This document shows, in pieces, positions 1 through 6,710 of a stretch of DNA of 21,853 nucleotides (its first letter is position 1; each line of letters opens with the position of its first letter). The notes under the pieces were generated by a model that did no database searches, had not been told where the DNA came from, and was given only the letters and a program-made list of their open reading frames with translations. Source of the DNA: DASUZB01 sp036377075 (GTDB lineage Bacteria; Actinomycetota; CALGFH01); contig DASUZB010000175.1 in assembly GCA_036377075.1 (NCBI GenBank), positions 1 through 21,853 of the forward strand, given 5' to 3'. The position numbers and the translations under genes were made by a program.

Positions 1-66
1 GCCGGTTCGGAACACCTCGGGGAGGTAGTCGCCGAACCTGACGCGCGGCACCACGTCGTTCACCAT
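1..66 (-). CDS. Partial unrecognised protein, N-terminal 22 residues only
   Basis: An ATG on the minus strand (complement of 64-66) opens a frame that runs off the left edge of the window. The visible peptide begins MVNDVVPRVRFGDYLPEVFR. A good ribosome binding site, AGGAG, lies 7 bases upstream; its first bases fall in the CTAG at the end of the adjacent IS element. The YLPEVFR string is loosely like the YLPAIYR-type start of phage-tail or contractile-injection tail proteins, but 20 residues cannot support a function. The gene is co-directional with the M28 peptidase gene on the far side of the IS and was probably the next gene of that operon before the insertion. Confidence 0.5.
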   Translation of the reverse strand, partial: MVNDVVPRVRFGDYLPEVFRTG

Positions 67-76
67 GGCACGGCTC

Positions 77-90
77 CTAGATCGTTGATG
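77..90. repeat. Terminal inverted repeat of the IS, left end
   Basis: CTAGATCGTTGATG is the exact reverse complement of 1115-1128. Similarity continues only weakly inwards. Its outer bases contribute to the ribosome binding site of the partial gene at 1-66. Confidence 0.85.
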
Positions 91-117
91 TGGATTTAGG
101 TGCTGGTGGGAGGGGTG

Positions 118-1023
118 CTAGTGGTCGTAGGCGACCAGGGAACGCTTGACCGGGGCGCCGACCTGCCAGTTGAACCAGATCGCGGCGTTGAGCGCGAGCA
201 GGCGTTGCACCACCCGCGCCCACAGCCCGGCGGGGACCCGGCCGCCCGGGCGGTCCAGGCCGAGCTGGTGCTTGAGCGTCCAGATGACCGCCTCGATCCG
301 CTGGCGCAGCCAGTTCGGAAAGGTCCCAGGGTCGGGCTCGTCCTTGCGGGCCGGACGCACCAGGGCAAGGTCCAGGCCGGCCAGGGCGGCCTGGAAGTCG
401 CCGCCGGCAAAGCCCTTGTCGCCGACCAGCAGCGTGCCAGGCGCCGGCCGGTTGGCCGGGACCTGGCCGAGCATGCCCAGCGCCGCCTCGCGCTCGCCCA
501 CCTGCTTGGGGTTGGCCAGCCCGAACCCGGTCACCGTCCCCTCTGGGGTGGTGACCAGCAGCAGCCGGGCGCCCCAGTAGAAGCAGTGGTGGGAGGTGTC
601 GTGGCCGTAGCCGGCCCAGCCGGCCAGGCCCGAGCGGGTGGCGGTGGCCCGCGAGCGGCCGCACACCAGCGGGGTGCCGTCCAGCAGCCGCAGCAGCTCG
701 GCGCTGGTGGGGGTGTGGTCGGCCAGCCACCGCAGCGCGGCCTCCATCAGGTCGGCTGCCTGCCGGAGCCGACGGTTGTACTCCGGCTGCGACAGCAGCC
801 GGGGGAACAGGTGCCCGACCCGCGAGGGCGCGGCCCGCAGCCAGTGGTGCTCGTCGTTGTAGCGCAGCAGCGCCTGCGCGACGGCCAGGCAGGTGAGTTC
901 GGCGTCGGTGACCGCCGGCGGCCGGCCCGGCCCGCGGCGCGGGTGCGGCCGCAGCCAGGGGATGATGCGGTCGGTCAACTCCACGTACAGTGCGATAAGA
1001 AGAGTGTCCAGGTCGGCGATCAC
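118..1023 (-). CDS. IS982-family transposase
   Basis: DDE transposase that cuts and inserts the surrounding IS. With the GTG start at 1023 it has 301 residues, normal for IS982. An N-terminal DLDTLLIALYVEL block is followed by the catalytic core: D115 in LLDGTP, D202 in VGDKGF and E244 in RQRIEAV. The C-terminal VGAPVKRSLVAYDH matches the remembered ending of Streptomyces IS982 transposases. The frame is open to a TTG at 1098, but the first codons there form the GGAGGAGG sequence itself, and the extra 25 residues are not family-like. GTG 1023 has GAGGGG six bases upstream. An ATG at 1081 with an excellent GGAGG lies in a different frame (see findings). Confidence 0.9.
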   Translation of the reverse strand: MIADLDTLLIALYVELTDRIIPWLRPHPRRGPGRPPAVTDAELTCLAVAQALLRYNDEHHWLRAAPSRVGHLFPRLLSQPEYNRRLRQAADLMEAALRWLADHTPTSAELLRLLDGTPLVCGRSRATATRSGLAGWAGYGHDTSHHCFYWGARLLLVTTPEGTVTGFGLANPKQVGEREAALGMLGQVPANRPAPGTLLVGDKGFAGGDFQAALAGLDLALVRPARKDEPDPGTFPNWLRQRIEAVIWTLKHQLGLDRPGGRVPAGLWARVVQRLLALNAAIWFNWQVGAPVKRSLVAYDH

Positions 1024-1114
1024 GGACGGCCCCTCGGGTCGAAGGTGTGTAGGCACGCCGATCTTGGGCACTCTTCGCCATTCCTGCACCTCCTCCAACC
1101 ATCAGCCCATTACG

Positions 1115-1128
1115 CATCAACGATCTAG
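1115..1128. repeat. Terminal inverted repeat of the IS, right end
   Basis: CATCAACGATCTAG is the exact reverse complement of 77-90. The TAG stop codon of the adjacent M28 peptidase gene (complement of 1125-1127) lies within its outer four bases. Confidence 0.85.
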
Positions 1129-2336
1129 TCTGCCGCCAGGGCGCGGGCCACCGCCTCGACCAGGCGGGCGGCGTCCGCCACGCCGCCGTAGTCGACCGTC
1201 TCGGGCGTGTCCGAGTACAGGTGGTAGTGGGGGATCAGTTTCTGGTGGTCGACCGAGACCACCGTGGCGACCGGGTAGCCGGCGCGGTTCGGCACCTCGC
1301 CGTCGGTGCTGTTGTGCGAGCGCAGGCCCCGCAGCAGCCCGATCCCTTCCGCCGCCGCGCAGCGCGCCACGAGGTCCTTGAAGGTGCCCTGGTAGTCGCG
1401 CATCCGCAGCGGGCCCTCGCCCTCCAGCAGGACCAGCCTCCCCGACCCGACCGTGTCGAGGTTGACGAACCAGGTCGAGCTCGGCGGCAGCGCCGGGAAG
1501 TGCGCCTTCGCGAAGCCGCGGATGCCCTCCTGCAGCGCCTCCTCGGCGCCGGCCGAGACCAGCAGGACGCGGACCCCGGCGACGGGGCGGTCCCGCAGCG
1601 CCTTGGCCAGCGCCGCCAGCGCCGCCACGCCGCTGAGGTTGTCGTTGGCGCCAGGCACCGCCGCGCGGCGGCCGATGTCCACCATCGCGGCGCAGGCGAG
1701 CAGCGCGCCGGCGAGGCCGGCGCGACGCAGGCGCCGGCTGTCCAGCGCGCTCCCGATTGCGACCAGGGCGGGCGCGGCGATCACCGGCCACCACAGCGGC
1801 GGGCTCGCCTTCATCGCCGCGACCACCCGAGGGTGGTTGTCGGCGACCCACTGCTGCAGGCGCTGGTCGAAGACGACCCCCGAGGGCGCGGCGTCGTGGT
1901 GGGCGAGGACCACCAGCGTCCGGGTCGCGTCCGGGTCGCCCCCGCGGGCGACGACGTTCCACGCGGTGCGCCGCGGGACCACCACCCGGCGGAACTTCCG
2001 CGAGCCGCCGGAGATGTCGTCGGCGATGCCCGCCGCGGCCAGCGCCGCGCCGACCGCGCCGAGTGCCCGCCGCCCACGCCCGGCGGCCAGCGCGCACAAC
2101 GCCCCCAGCGCGCTCAGCAGCCCGACGGGCCACGCGTACGAGCTGTGCGCCGGGACCGTCTCGACGGCGGCCTCCCAGCCGAGTCCGCGCAGCCGCTCGG
2201 CGATGAGGTACGCCGCCTCGCGCTCGCCCTCGGAGGTCGGCAGCCGTGGGATCACCGCCAGCTGCTCGACGACCTCACGCAGGAGGCCCTCGTCCCATCG
2301 CTCCGGCGCCGCGGCGCCGCCCGTCGACCTCGTCAC
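1125..2336 (-). CDS. M28-family zinc aminopeptidase with membrane segments
   Basis: A 403-residue peptidase, probably removing N-terminal residues from peptides at or near the membrane. The M28 zinc ligands appear in order: H146 and D148 in LVVLAHHDA, D232 in PGANDNLSG, E265/E266 in SAGAEEALQEG, D294 in VNLDTVG, and H372 in the HYHLYSDTPE block. Unlike plain M28 enzymes it has hydrophobic stretches at about 68-105 and 181-220, inserted before and within the catalytic domain, suggesting membrane attachment. The GTG start overlaps the TGA of the upstream HExxH gene (GTGA), showing translational coupling. Its TAG stop lies in the CTAG shared with the IS end; the protein ends in a natural-looking amphipathic helix, so little or nothing seems lost. 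Family assignment is firm; the substrate is unknown. Confidence 0.88.
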   Translation of the reverse strand: MTRSTGGAAAPERWDEGLLREVVEQLAVIPRLPTSEGEREAAYLIAERLRGLGWEAAVETVPAHSSYAWPVGLLSALGALCALAAGRGRRALGAVGAALAAAGIADDISGGSRKFRRVVVPRRTAWNVVARGGDPDATRTLVVLAHHDAAPSGVVFDQRLQQWVADNHPRVVAAMKASPPLWWPVIAAPALVAIGSALDSRRLRRAGLAGALLACAAMVDIGRRAAVPGANDNLSGVAALAALAKALRDRPVAGVRVLLVSAGAEEALQEGIRGFAKAHFPALPPSSTWFVNLDTVGSGRLVLLEGEGPLRMRDYQGTFKDLVARCAAAEGIGLLRGLRSHNSTDGEVPNRAGYPVATVVSVDHQKLIPHYHLYSDTPETVDYGGVADAARLVEAVARALAAD

Positions 2337-3019
2337 CGGCTTCCTTGGTTCCTCCAGTGGCCGTCCTCGTCGATGTCATACTTTATGGAGTTCTGCGCGT
2401 CCTTGACGATGCGCTCGTCGCCGAGCTTGCGGCCGACCCAGAGCGTTCCCCTCGTCTCGGCGACGTCCTCGCGGTCCTGCCCGTCGCAGTGGGTCAGCTC
2501 GTGCGCGATGACCGCGGCGAACCACCGGTCCGCGTTGACCTGCAGCAGTCCCGCGGTCGCGGCGACCGCCGTCTCGTCCACGATCACCATGCACCGTCCG
2601 TACTCCAGCTGGGGATAGGCCCGTGCCTGGTCGCCGCCCGTGCGCACGTCGTCGCACTCGCCAGGCAGCGACCGGCAGTCGTGGACGGTGACCGTCAAGC
2701 CCCACCTGCTCCGGTTTCCCGATGGGAAGTCGAAGCCGAGCGACCAGAGGAGCCCGATGCCCCTGGCGAGCCGCGTCCGCGCAGGCCCGCTGGCGGCCAG
2801 CTCGATGGTGGCGTGGTCGGCGACGTCGACCGGGAAGGCCAGCTCCGGGATGTGGTCGGCGGCCGCCGGGGAGGCCGCGGACCCCCGTGCCCAGGGCGCG
2901 AGGTGCGGCCCGAGCAGCACGACCGCCGCGAGGAGGCAGCCAGCGGCGACGACCACCGCGGGCCACGCCCGGTACGGGCGCCTGCCCAGCCACCCCAGCC
3001 ACCCCAGCCATCCGGTCAT
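2333..3019 (-). CDS. Membrane-anchored HExxH (zincin-like) protein
   Basis: A 228-residue protein with one N-terminal membrane helix (about 19-38) after a short basic segment, and an extracytoplasmic domain. Residues 167-187 contain AAVIAHELTHCDGQDRED, a helix with a HELTH zinc-binding site (173-177) followed by acidic residues that could supply a third ligand. Four cysteines (115, 122, 143, 178) could form disulfides outside the cell. The N-terminus has three tandem WLG units (residues 4-12) from a 9-bp DNA repeat. No known peptidase family is recognised; a metallopeptidase activity is inferred from the HExxH context only. It is first in an operon with the M28 peptidase, overlapping it by four bases. 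The ATG start has only a weak ribosome binding site. Confidence 0.75.
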   Translation of the reverse strand: MTGWLGWLGWLGRRPYRAWPAVVVAAGCLLAAVVLLGPHLAPWARGSAASPAAADHIPELAFPVDVADHATIELAASGPARTRLARGIGLLWSLGFDFPSGNRSRWGLTVTVHDCRSLPGECDDVRTGGDQARAYPQLEYGRCMVIVDETAVAATAGLLQVNADRWFAAVIAHELTHCDGQDREDVAETRGTLWVGRKLGDERIVKDAQNSIKYDIDEDGHWRNQGSR

Positions 3020-3227
3020 GTCCGGCGCCCAGTCGTCGTCACGTTGCGCGCCTCTGGTGCTGCCATCGTCCCCTCACACGCCACGCACTCGGGTGATCCG
3101 GCGGGTTTCGCCCATGGCCGGGTGCGTGGCCGCGGCGGTCGCCCGAAGCATCCCACGTCGTCCCGTCCTGCCGTGTCTCGTAGCCGACAACCGGCCCCGT
3201 GTGCCCCACCTGGCCAAGCGGGACCCG

Positions 3228-4238
3228 TCACCGCCGCTCGGACGGGGAGGGCTCGGTGGCCTGGCTGTTGCCGAGGCCGAAGATCCCGGCGTCGGGCTCG
3301 GGGATCCAGGCGTCGGGCGGGGGGTCGAGCCAGCGCTCCTCGCGCGCGAGCTCGTCGGCGGCGGCGGCAAGGGCGTCGAGCCCTGGGTGCCGCAGCTCGC
3401 GCCGGTGGACCATGGTCCACGGGTACAGCGGCACCGGGTCGGTCAGCGGCCGGACCGCGACGCCGGGCGCGACCGGCCGCTCGGCCAGGGTCAGGATCGG
3501 CAGGCCGTGGCTGTGGAGGTGCTGCACGGTCTCCTCCAGCCCGACGGCGTGCAGGTGGGGCGGGGACGGCTCGGCGCCGAACGCCGTCAGCAGGCCGACC
3601 GCGAGGTCGACCCACTCCGGCGCGTCGTCGTTGCCGGCGCTCGCGTCCACCCGCGTGCCACGCAGCGCGCCCAGCGGCACGGCCTCGAGCGCGGCGAGCG
3701 GGTGGTCCTCGGGCAGCAGCAATGCCATGGGCTCGAGGCGGACGAGCCGGCGGGTGAGGCGCTCGCCGGGGAACGGCCGTCCGAGCCCCTCGCTGCGGCC
3801 GAAGGCGACGTCGAGCCGCCCGGCGAGCAGTAGCCCCAGCGCGGCGCCGAAGCCGCCCTGGTAGCGGGCGACCAGCTCGACCCCGGGCACGCGCCCGCGC
3901 GCAGCGCGCAGCAGCCGTGCCGGGGTGTGGCCCTCGGCGAGCAGGTCGACCGTCAGCGGGCGGCCACCGTCCAGGTCGCGCAGCTCCTGGACCGTCTGAT
4001 CGTGGAGGGCGAGCAGCTCTCTGGCACGCACCAGGAGCCGCTCGCCCTCGGGGGTGAGCGTGACCCGCCGGGTGCTACGGCTGAGCAGGCGGATGCCAAG
4101 CTGGCGCTCGAGCCGGGCGATCTCGCGGCTGAGGGCCTGCTGGGCCACGTAGAGGCGGGCAGCCGCACGGGTGAAGTGCAGCTCCTCGGCCACCGCCACG
4201 AAGTAGCGCAGCACCCGTGGGTCGAGATCGTCCGCCAT
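3228..4238 (-). CDS. LysR-family transcriptional regulator
   Basis: A 336-residue DNA-binding regulator. The N-terminal winged helix-turn-helix (about 6-65) has the typical LysR reading FVAVAEELHFTRAAARLYVA, then LERQLGIRLLSRSTRRVTLT. A linker helix and a periplasmic-binding-protein-like effector domain (about 92-300) follow. The C-terminal tail after residue 300 is proline- and charge-rich and longer than usual. ATG 4238 has GGGAGG nine bases upstream. The gene is divergent from the MFS/VOC operon, the usual LysR arrangement, and the intergenic region holds a fitting inverted repeat (4261-4291). It most likely controls that operon and itself in response to a small molecule that the exporter or VOC proteins handle. 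The effector cannot be read from sequence. Confidence 0.92.
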   Translation of the reverse strand: MADDLDPRVLRYFVAVAEELHFTRAAARLYVAQQALSREIARLERQLGIRLLSRSTRRVTLTPEGERLLVRARELLALHDQTVQELRDLDGGRPLTVDLLAEGHTPARLLRAARGRVPGVELVARYQGGFGAALGLLLAGRLDVAFGRSEGLGRPFPGERLTRRLVRLEPMALLLPEDHPLAALEAVPLGALRGTRVDASAGNDDAPEWVDLAVGLLTAFGAEPSPPHLHAVGLEETVQHLHSHGLPILTLAERPVAPGVAVRPLTDPVPLYPWTMVHRRELRHPGLDALAAAADELAREERWLDPPPDAWIPEPDAGIFGLGNSQATEPSPSERR

Positions 4239-4260
4239 TCCGCGCGCCTCCCACCCTGGT

Positions 4261-4291
4261 CCTGATTGACACTCTAGCTGCGTGAATCAGG
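4261..4291. promoter_or_regulatory. Probable LysR operator between divergent genes
   Basis: CCTGATTGACAC (4261-4272) and GCGTGAATCAGG (4280-4291) form an inverted repeat with 10 of 12 matching positions around a 7-base centre. This size and symmetry fit a LysR recognition site. It lies 22 bases from the LysR start and 84 bases before the MFS start. Partial symmetry continues outwards (CCTGGT / TCAGGACAGG). Seen directly; binding is inferred. Confidence 0.65.
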
Positions 4292-4375
4292 GTCAGGACA
4301 GGTGTTGGACCTGCCGCGTCCCGCTGCGCGACGCTGGCTGCGTTCCTTGCGAGCCCGATCCCGCCGGGAGGCGCA

Positions 4376-5701
4376 GTGCCACCGTCCACACCGCCGTCAC
4401 CGGCGTCGCTGCGCTCGCTGCAGCGGCGCACCATGCGGGTGCTGGTCGTGGCCCAGTTCCTCGGGGCGTTCGCCCTGGCCGCCGGTGGCACCGCGGGAGC
4501 GTTGCTGGCCGAGCACCTGACTGGCGGCGACGCCGCCGCCGGGCTGCCGCTCGGGGTGCTGGTGCTCGGTGCCGGGATCAGCGCGGTGGCGGTCACGCGC
4601 CTGATGGACCGCCGCGGCCGGCGCGCCGGGCTGGCCGCCGCGCACCTCACCGGGGCGCTGGGCGCCGCCGTGGCGGTCGTCGCGGCGGCGCTGCGCTCCT
4701 GGCCGCTGCTGCTGGCCGGCTGCCTCCTGCTCGGCGCCGGCCAGGCCGCGGTGATGCTGGCCCGCTACGCCGCGGCGGACCTCGCCAGCCGGCGAGGGCG
4801 CGCGATCAGCACGGCGGTGGTTGCCGCCAGCGTCGGCGCCGTGCTCGGTCCCAACCTGCTCGGTCCGGCCGGCCACCTGGCGCTCGCCCTCGGACTGCCC
4901 GAGCCGGCAGGGCTCTTCCTGCTCGCGATGCCGGAGTTCCTGGCCGCCGCCCTGGTGACGCTCGCGTTCCTGCGGCCCGACCCGCTGCGGGTCGCCAGGG
5001 CCGCGGCACCGGCGAGCGGCGCCGGGCTGCCTTCACCCACCGGGGCTGCGTCGGGCCTGCGCGGCGTCCTGGGCGACCGCCACGCCCGCCTGGCCGTGCT
5101 GGTGCTCGCGACCAGCAACCTCGCCATGGTCGCGGTCATGGCGGTGACGCCGGTCCACCTGCACGCGCACGGGGCCGGAACCACCCTGGTCGGACTGATG
5201 GTGAGCGTGCACATCGGCGCGATGTTCCTGCCGTCGCCGCTCACCGGCTGGCTCGCCGATGCGCGCGGCGGTCGCCAGGTGGCCGCGGCCGGCGCGCTGC
5301 TGCTTCTCGGCGCCGGCGTGGTCGGCGCCATGGCGGGGTCGGGCCGCGCCGAGGTCATGGCGGCGCTGCTCCTGCTCGGCGCCGGCTGGAACGCGGGGCT
5401 GGTCGGCGGCAGCGCGCTGCTGCGCGAGGCGCCGGTCGACCCGTCGCTGCGCACCCGCGCCGAGGGGATCGGCGAGCTTGGCATGGGGGCTGCTGCGGCC
5501 GTCGGCGGCAGCGGTGCCGGCCCGCTCCTGGCCATGGGCGGCTTCGCGCTGCTCGGCCTCGTCGCGGCCGTGCCCTGCCTGCTGCTCTTCGCCGTGCTCG
5601 CCGCGGGCGAGCGGCGCGCGGGCGGCCTTGCCAGAACCCGGCGAGCCGGCTTCGCCGCCACCGGTGCACCATCAGCGCTCGAGCGAGGAGGATCCGAATG
5701 A
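4376..5701 (+). CDS. MFS transporter, drug-exporter type
   Basis: A 441-residue inner-membrane transporter with about twelve hydrophobic segments, probably a proton-coupled exporter. A motif-A-like loop, RLMDRRGRRAGLAAA, follows the second helix and the corresponding loop of the second half is GWLADARGGRQVAAA. It is alanine-rich and lacks long extramembrane domains. GTG 4376 is preceded by GGGAGG four bases upstream; the M at residue 20 is a possible but less supported start. Its TGA overlaps the ATG of the next gene (ATGA), so it is translationally coupled to the first VOC protein. Exporter, VOC protein and divergent LysR together suggest self-protection against or handling of a small aromatic or antibiotic-like compound; that is inference. 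Confidence 0.88.
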   Translation: MPPSTPPSPASLRSLQRRTMRVLVVAQFLGAFALAAGGTAGALLAEHLTGGDAAAGLPLGVLVLGAGISAVAVTRLMDRRGRRAGLAAAHLTGALGAAVAVVAAALRSWPLLLAGCLLLGAGQAAVMLARYAAADLASRRGRAISTAVVAASVGAVLGPNLLGPAGHLALALGLPEPAGLFLLAMPEFLAAALVTLAFLRPDPLRVARAAAPASGAGLPSPTGAASGLRGVLGDRHARLAVLVLATSNLAMVAVMAVTPVHLHAHGAGTTLVGLMVSVHIGAMFLPSPLTGWLADARGGRQVAAAGALLLLGAGVVGAMAGSGRAEVMAALLLLGAGWNAGLVGGSALLREAPVDPSLRTRAEGIGELGMGAAAAVGGSGAGPLLAMGGFALLGLVAAVPCLLLFAVLAAGERRAGGLARTRRAGFAATGAPSALERGGSE

Positions 5702-6141
5702 CCGAGGCGCACACCATCACCGCGCACATCGTCGTCCGGGACGCGGCACGCGCCGCCGAGTGGTACCGGCGTGCCTTCGGGGCCGAGGAACGCGAGCGGA
5801 TCCCGGTGCCCGGCGGCAAGCTGATGTCGCTGGAGCTGCGGCTCGGCGACTCCTCGCTGATGATCGCCGACGAGTTCCCTGAGCTGGGCGTCCTCTCACC
5901 GCAGAGCATCGGTGGCACGGCCACCGTCCTGCACCTGTCCGTCGACGACGTGGAGCCGCTCTGGCACCGGGCGGTCGAGGCCGGTGCCGAGGTCCTGCAG
6001 CCGCTGGGGGACACCTTCTGGGGCGACCGCTACGGGCAGGTCCGCGATCCCTTCGGGCACAAGTGGGGCCTCGCGCAGCACGTCCGTGACGTCCCGCGGG
6101 ACGAGGTGCTGCGCGCCGCCGCGGTCGCATTCGGCGGATAG
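5698..6141 (+). CDS. VOC-family protein, PhnB/glyoxalase-like
   Basis: A 147-residue single-domain protein of the vicinal oxygen chelate fold with two beta-alpha-beta-beta-beta units. The recognisable pattern is AHIVVRDAARAAEWYRRAFG, then RLGDSSLMIADEFPE, then DTFWGDRYGQVRDPFGHKWG, typical of the PhnB-like subgroup. Many relatives have a His in an HAEL string where this protein reads MSLEL (S44), so metal binding may differ. It could be an enzyme or a binding protein conferring resistance. It overlaps the MFS stop by four bases and has GAGGAGGATCCG before the ATG, a strong ribosome binding site. The second VOC gene follows after 27 bases. Confidence 0.87.
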   Translation: MTEAHTITAHIVVRDAARAAEWYRRAFGAEERERIPVPGGKLMSLELRLGDSSLMIADEFPELGVLSPQSIGGTATVLHLSVDDVEPLWHRAVEAGAEVLQPLGDTFWGDRYGQVRDPFGHKWGLAQHVRDVPRDEVLRAAAVAFGG

Positions 6142-6146
6142 CATCC

Positions 6147-6166
6147 ACCCCTCGGACAGGAGGGGT
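6147..6166 (+). promoter_or_regulatory. Stem-loop that pairs the ribosome binding site of the second VOC gene
   Basis: ACCCCTC (6147-6153), loop GGACAG and GAGGGGT (6160-6166) form a perfect 7-bp stem. The right arm contains most of the AGGAGGGG ribosome binding site, and the ATG follows two bases later. It starts six bases after the stop codon of the first VOC gene, so ribosomes finishing that gene could open it. The hairpin is seen; the control role is inferred. Confidence 0.5.
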
Positions 6167-6168
6167 AC

Positions 6169-6591
6169 ATGAAGCCACGGATCACCGTGCTGACCATCGG
6201 CGTCGACGACCTGGAGGCGTCGCTGCGCTTCTACCGCGACGGCCTCGGGCTGCCGACCCAGGGGATCGTCGGCACGGAGTTCGAGCACGGCGCCGTCGCC
6301 TTCTTCGAACTGCAGGCCGGCCTGATCCTCGCCATCTGGCCTCGCGCCGACCTGGCGCACGACGCCGGCATCCCACAGTCGGCCCCCAGCCCGACCGACC
6401 TGAGCATCGCCCACAACGTCCGCAGCAGGGACGAGGTCGACGAGGTGATGGAGCAGGCCAAGCGGGCGGGCGCGACCATCGTCAAGCCGCCCAGGGACAC
6501 GTTCTACGGCGGCTACGCGGGCTACTTCCAGGACCCCGACGCCCACCTGTGGGAGGTTGCCTGGAACCCCCAGATCGACGTCCCGGATTGA
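6169..6591 (+). CDS. VOC-family protein, glyoxalase/bleomycin-resistance type
   Basis: A 140-residue single-domain VOC protein. It begins with ITVLTIGVDDLEASLRFYRD, continues with an ELQAGLILAIWPR strand pair and ends YAGYFQDPDAHLWEVAWNP, the common ending of glyoxalase-like proteins; E129 is a likely metal ligand. It is clearly different from the first VOC protein in sequence, so the two are not a recent duplication. It is the last gene of the MFS/VOC operon, followed by a hairpin at 6674-6702. Its ribosome binding site lies within a stem-loop. Substrate unknown; likely the same compound as the exporter. Confidence 0.88.
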   Translation: MKPRITVLTIGVDDLEASLRFYRDGLGLPTQGIVGTEFEHGAVAFFELQAGLILAIWPRADLAHDAGIPQSAPSPTDLSIAHNVRSRDEVDEVMEQAKRAGATIVKPPRDTFYGGYAGYFQDPDAHLWEVAWNPQIDVPD

Positions 6592-6673
6592 GGCGCTCCG
6601 AGGTCGGAGGGAAGGCGCCGCCCAGTAGACGGATGGACGGTAGTGCAGGGCGGCTCCTAGACCCAAAGGCCGG

Positions 6674-6702
6674 CCCACCACGGCGCCGGGCGCCATGGTG
6701 GG
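6674..6702. terminator. Hairpin between convergent operons, probable bidirectional terminator
   Basis: CCCACCACGGCGCC and GGCGCCATGGTGGG match at 13 of 14 positions around one central base. It lies between the end of the VOC operon (plus) and the end of the sortase gene (minus). No clear T-run is present, as is common in GC-rich genomes. Confidence 0.6.
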
Positions 6703-6710
6703 CAGGGGGG

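Larger units (their letters stand above)
77..1128 (-). mobile_element. IS982-family insertion sequence
   Basis: The element is about 1052 bp and carries one transposase gene on the minus strand. It is bounded by perfect 14-bp inverted repeats, CTAGATCGTTGATG at 77-90 and CATCAACGATCTAG at 1115-1128. CTAG is self-complementary, so the outer four bases may be repeat tips or a 4-bp target duplication; the sequence alone cannot decide. If CTAG is the duplication, the element is 81-1124 with 10-bp repeats. Size and transposase type fit IS982. It lies between the stop codon of the M28 gene and the start of the next gene without damaging either reading frame. The transposase frame is intact and all three DDE residues are present, so it may still be active. 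Confidence 0.88.

Noticed and set aside
100..1128. Long open frames on both strands across the IS
   Set aside because: They have shadow composition (Arg/Pro/Gly/Ala-rich) and no family pattern; only the minus-strand DDE frame shows transposase motifs.
1221..2618. Long plus-strand open frame opposite the peptidase genes
   Set aside because: Low-complexity shadow of the M28 and HExxH genes, with no ribosome binding site or domain.
2984..3019. Tandem 9-bp repeat giving WLGWLGWLG as a possible mobile or CRISPR-like repeat
   Set aside because: Only about four short units within the coding start of the HExxH protein; a simple slippage repeat explains it.
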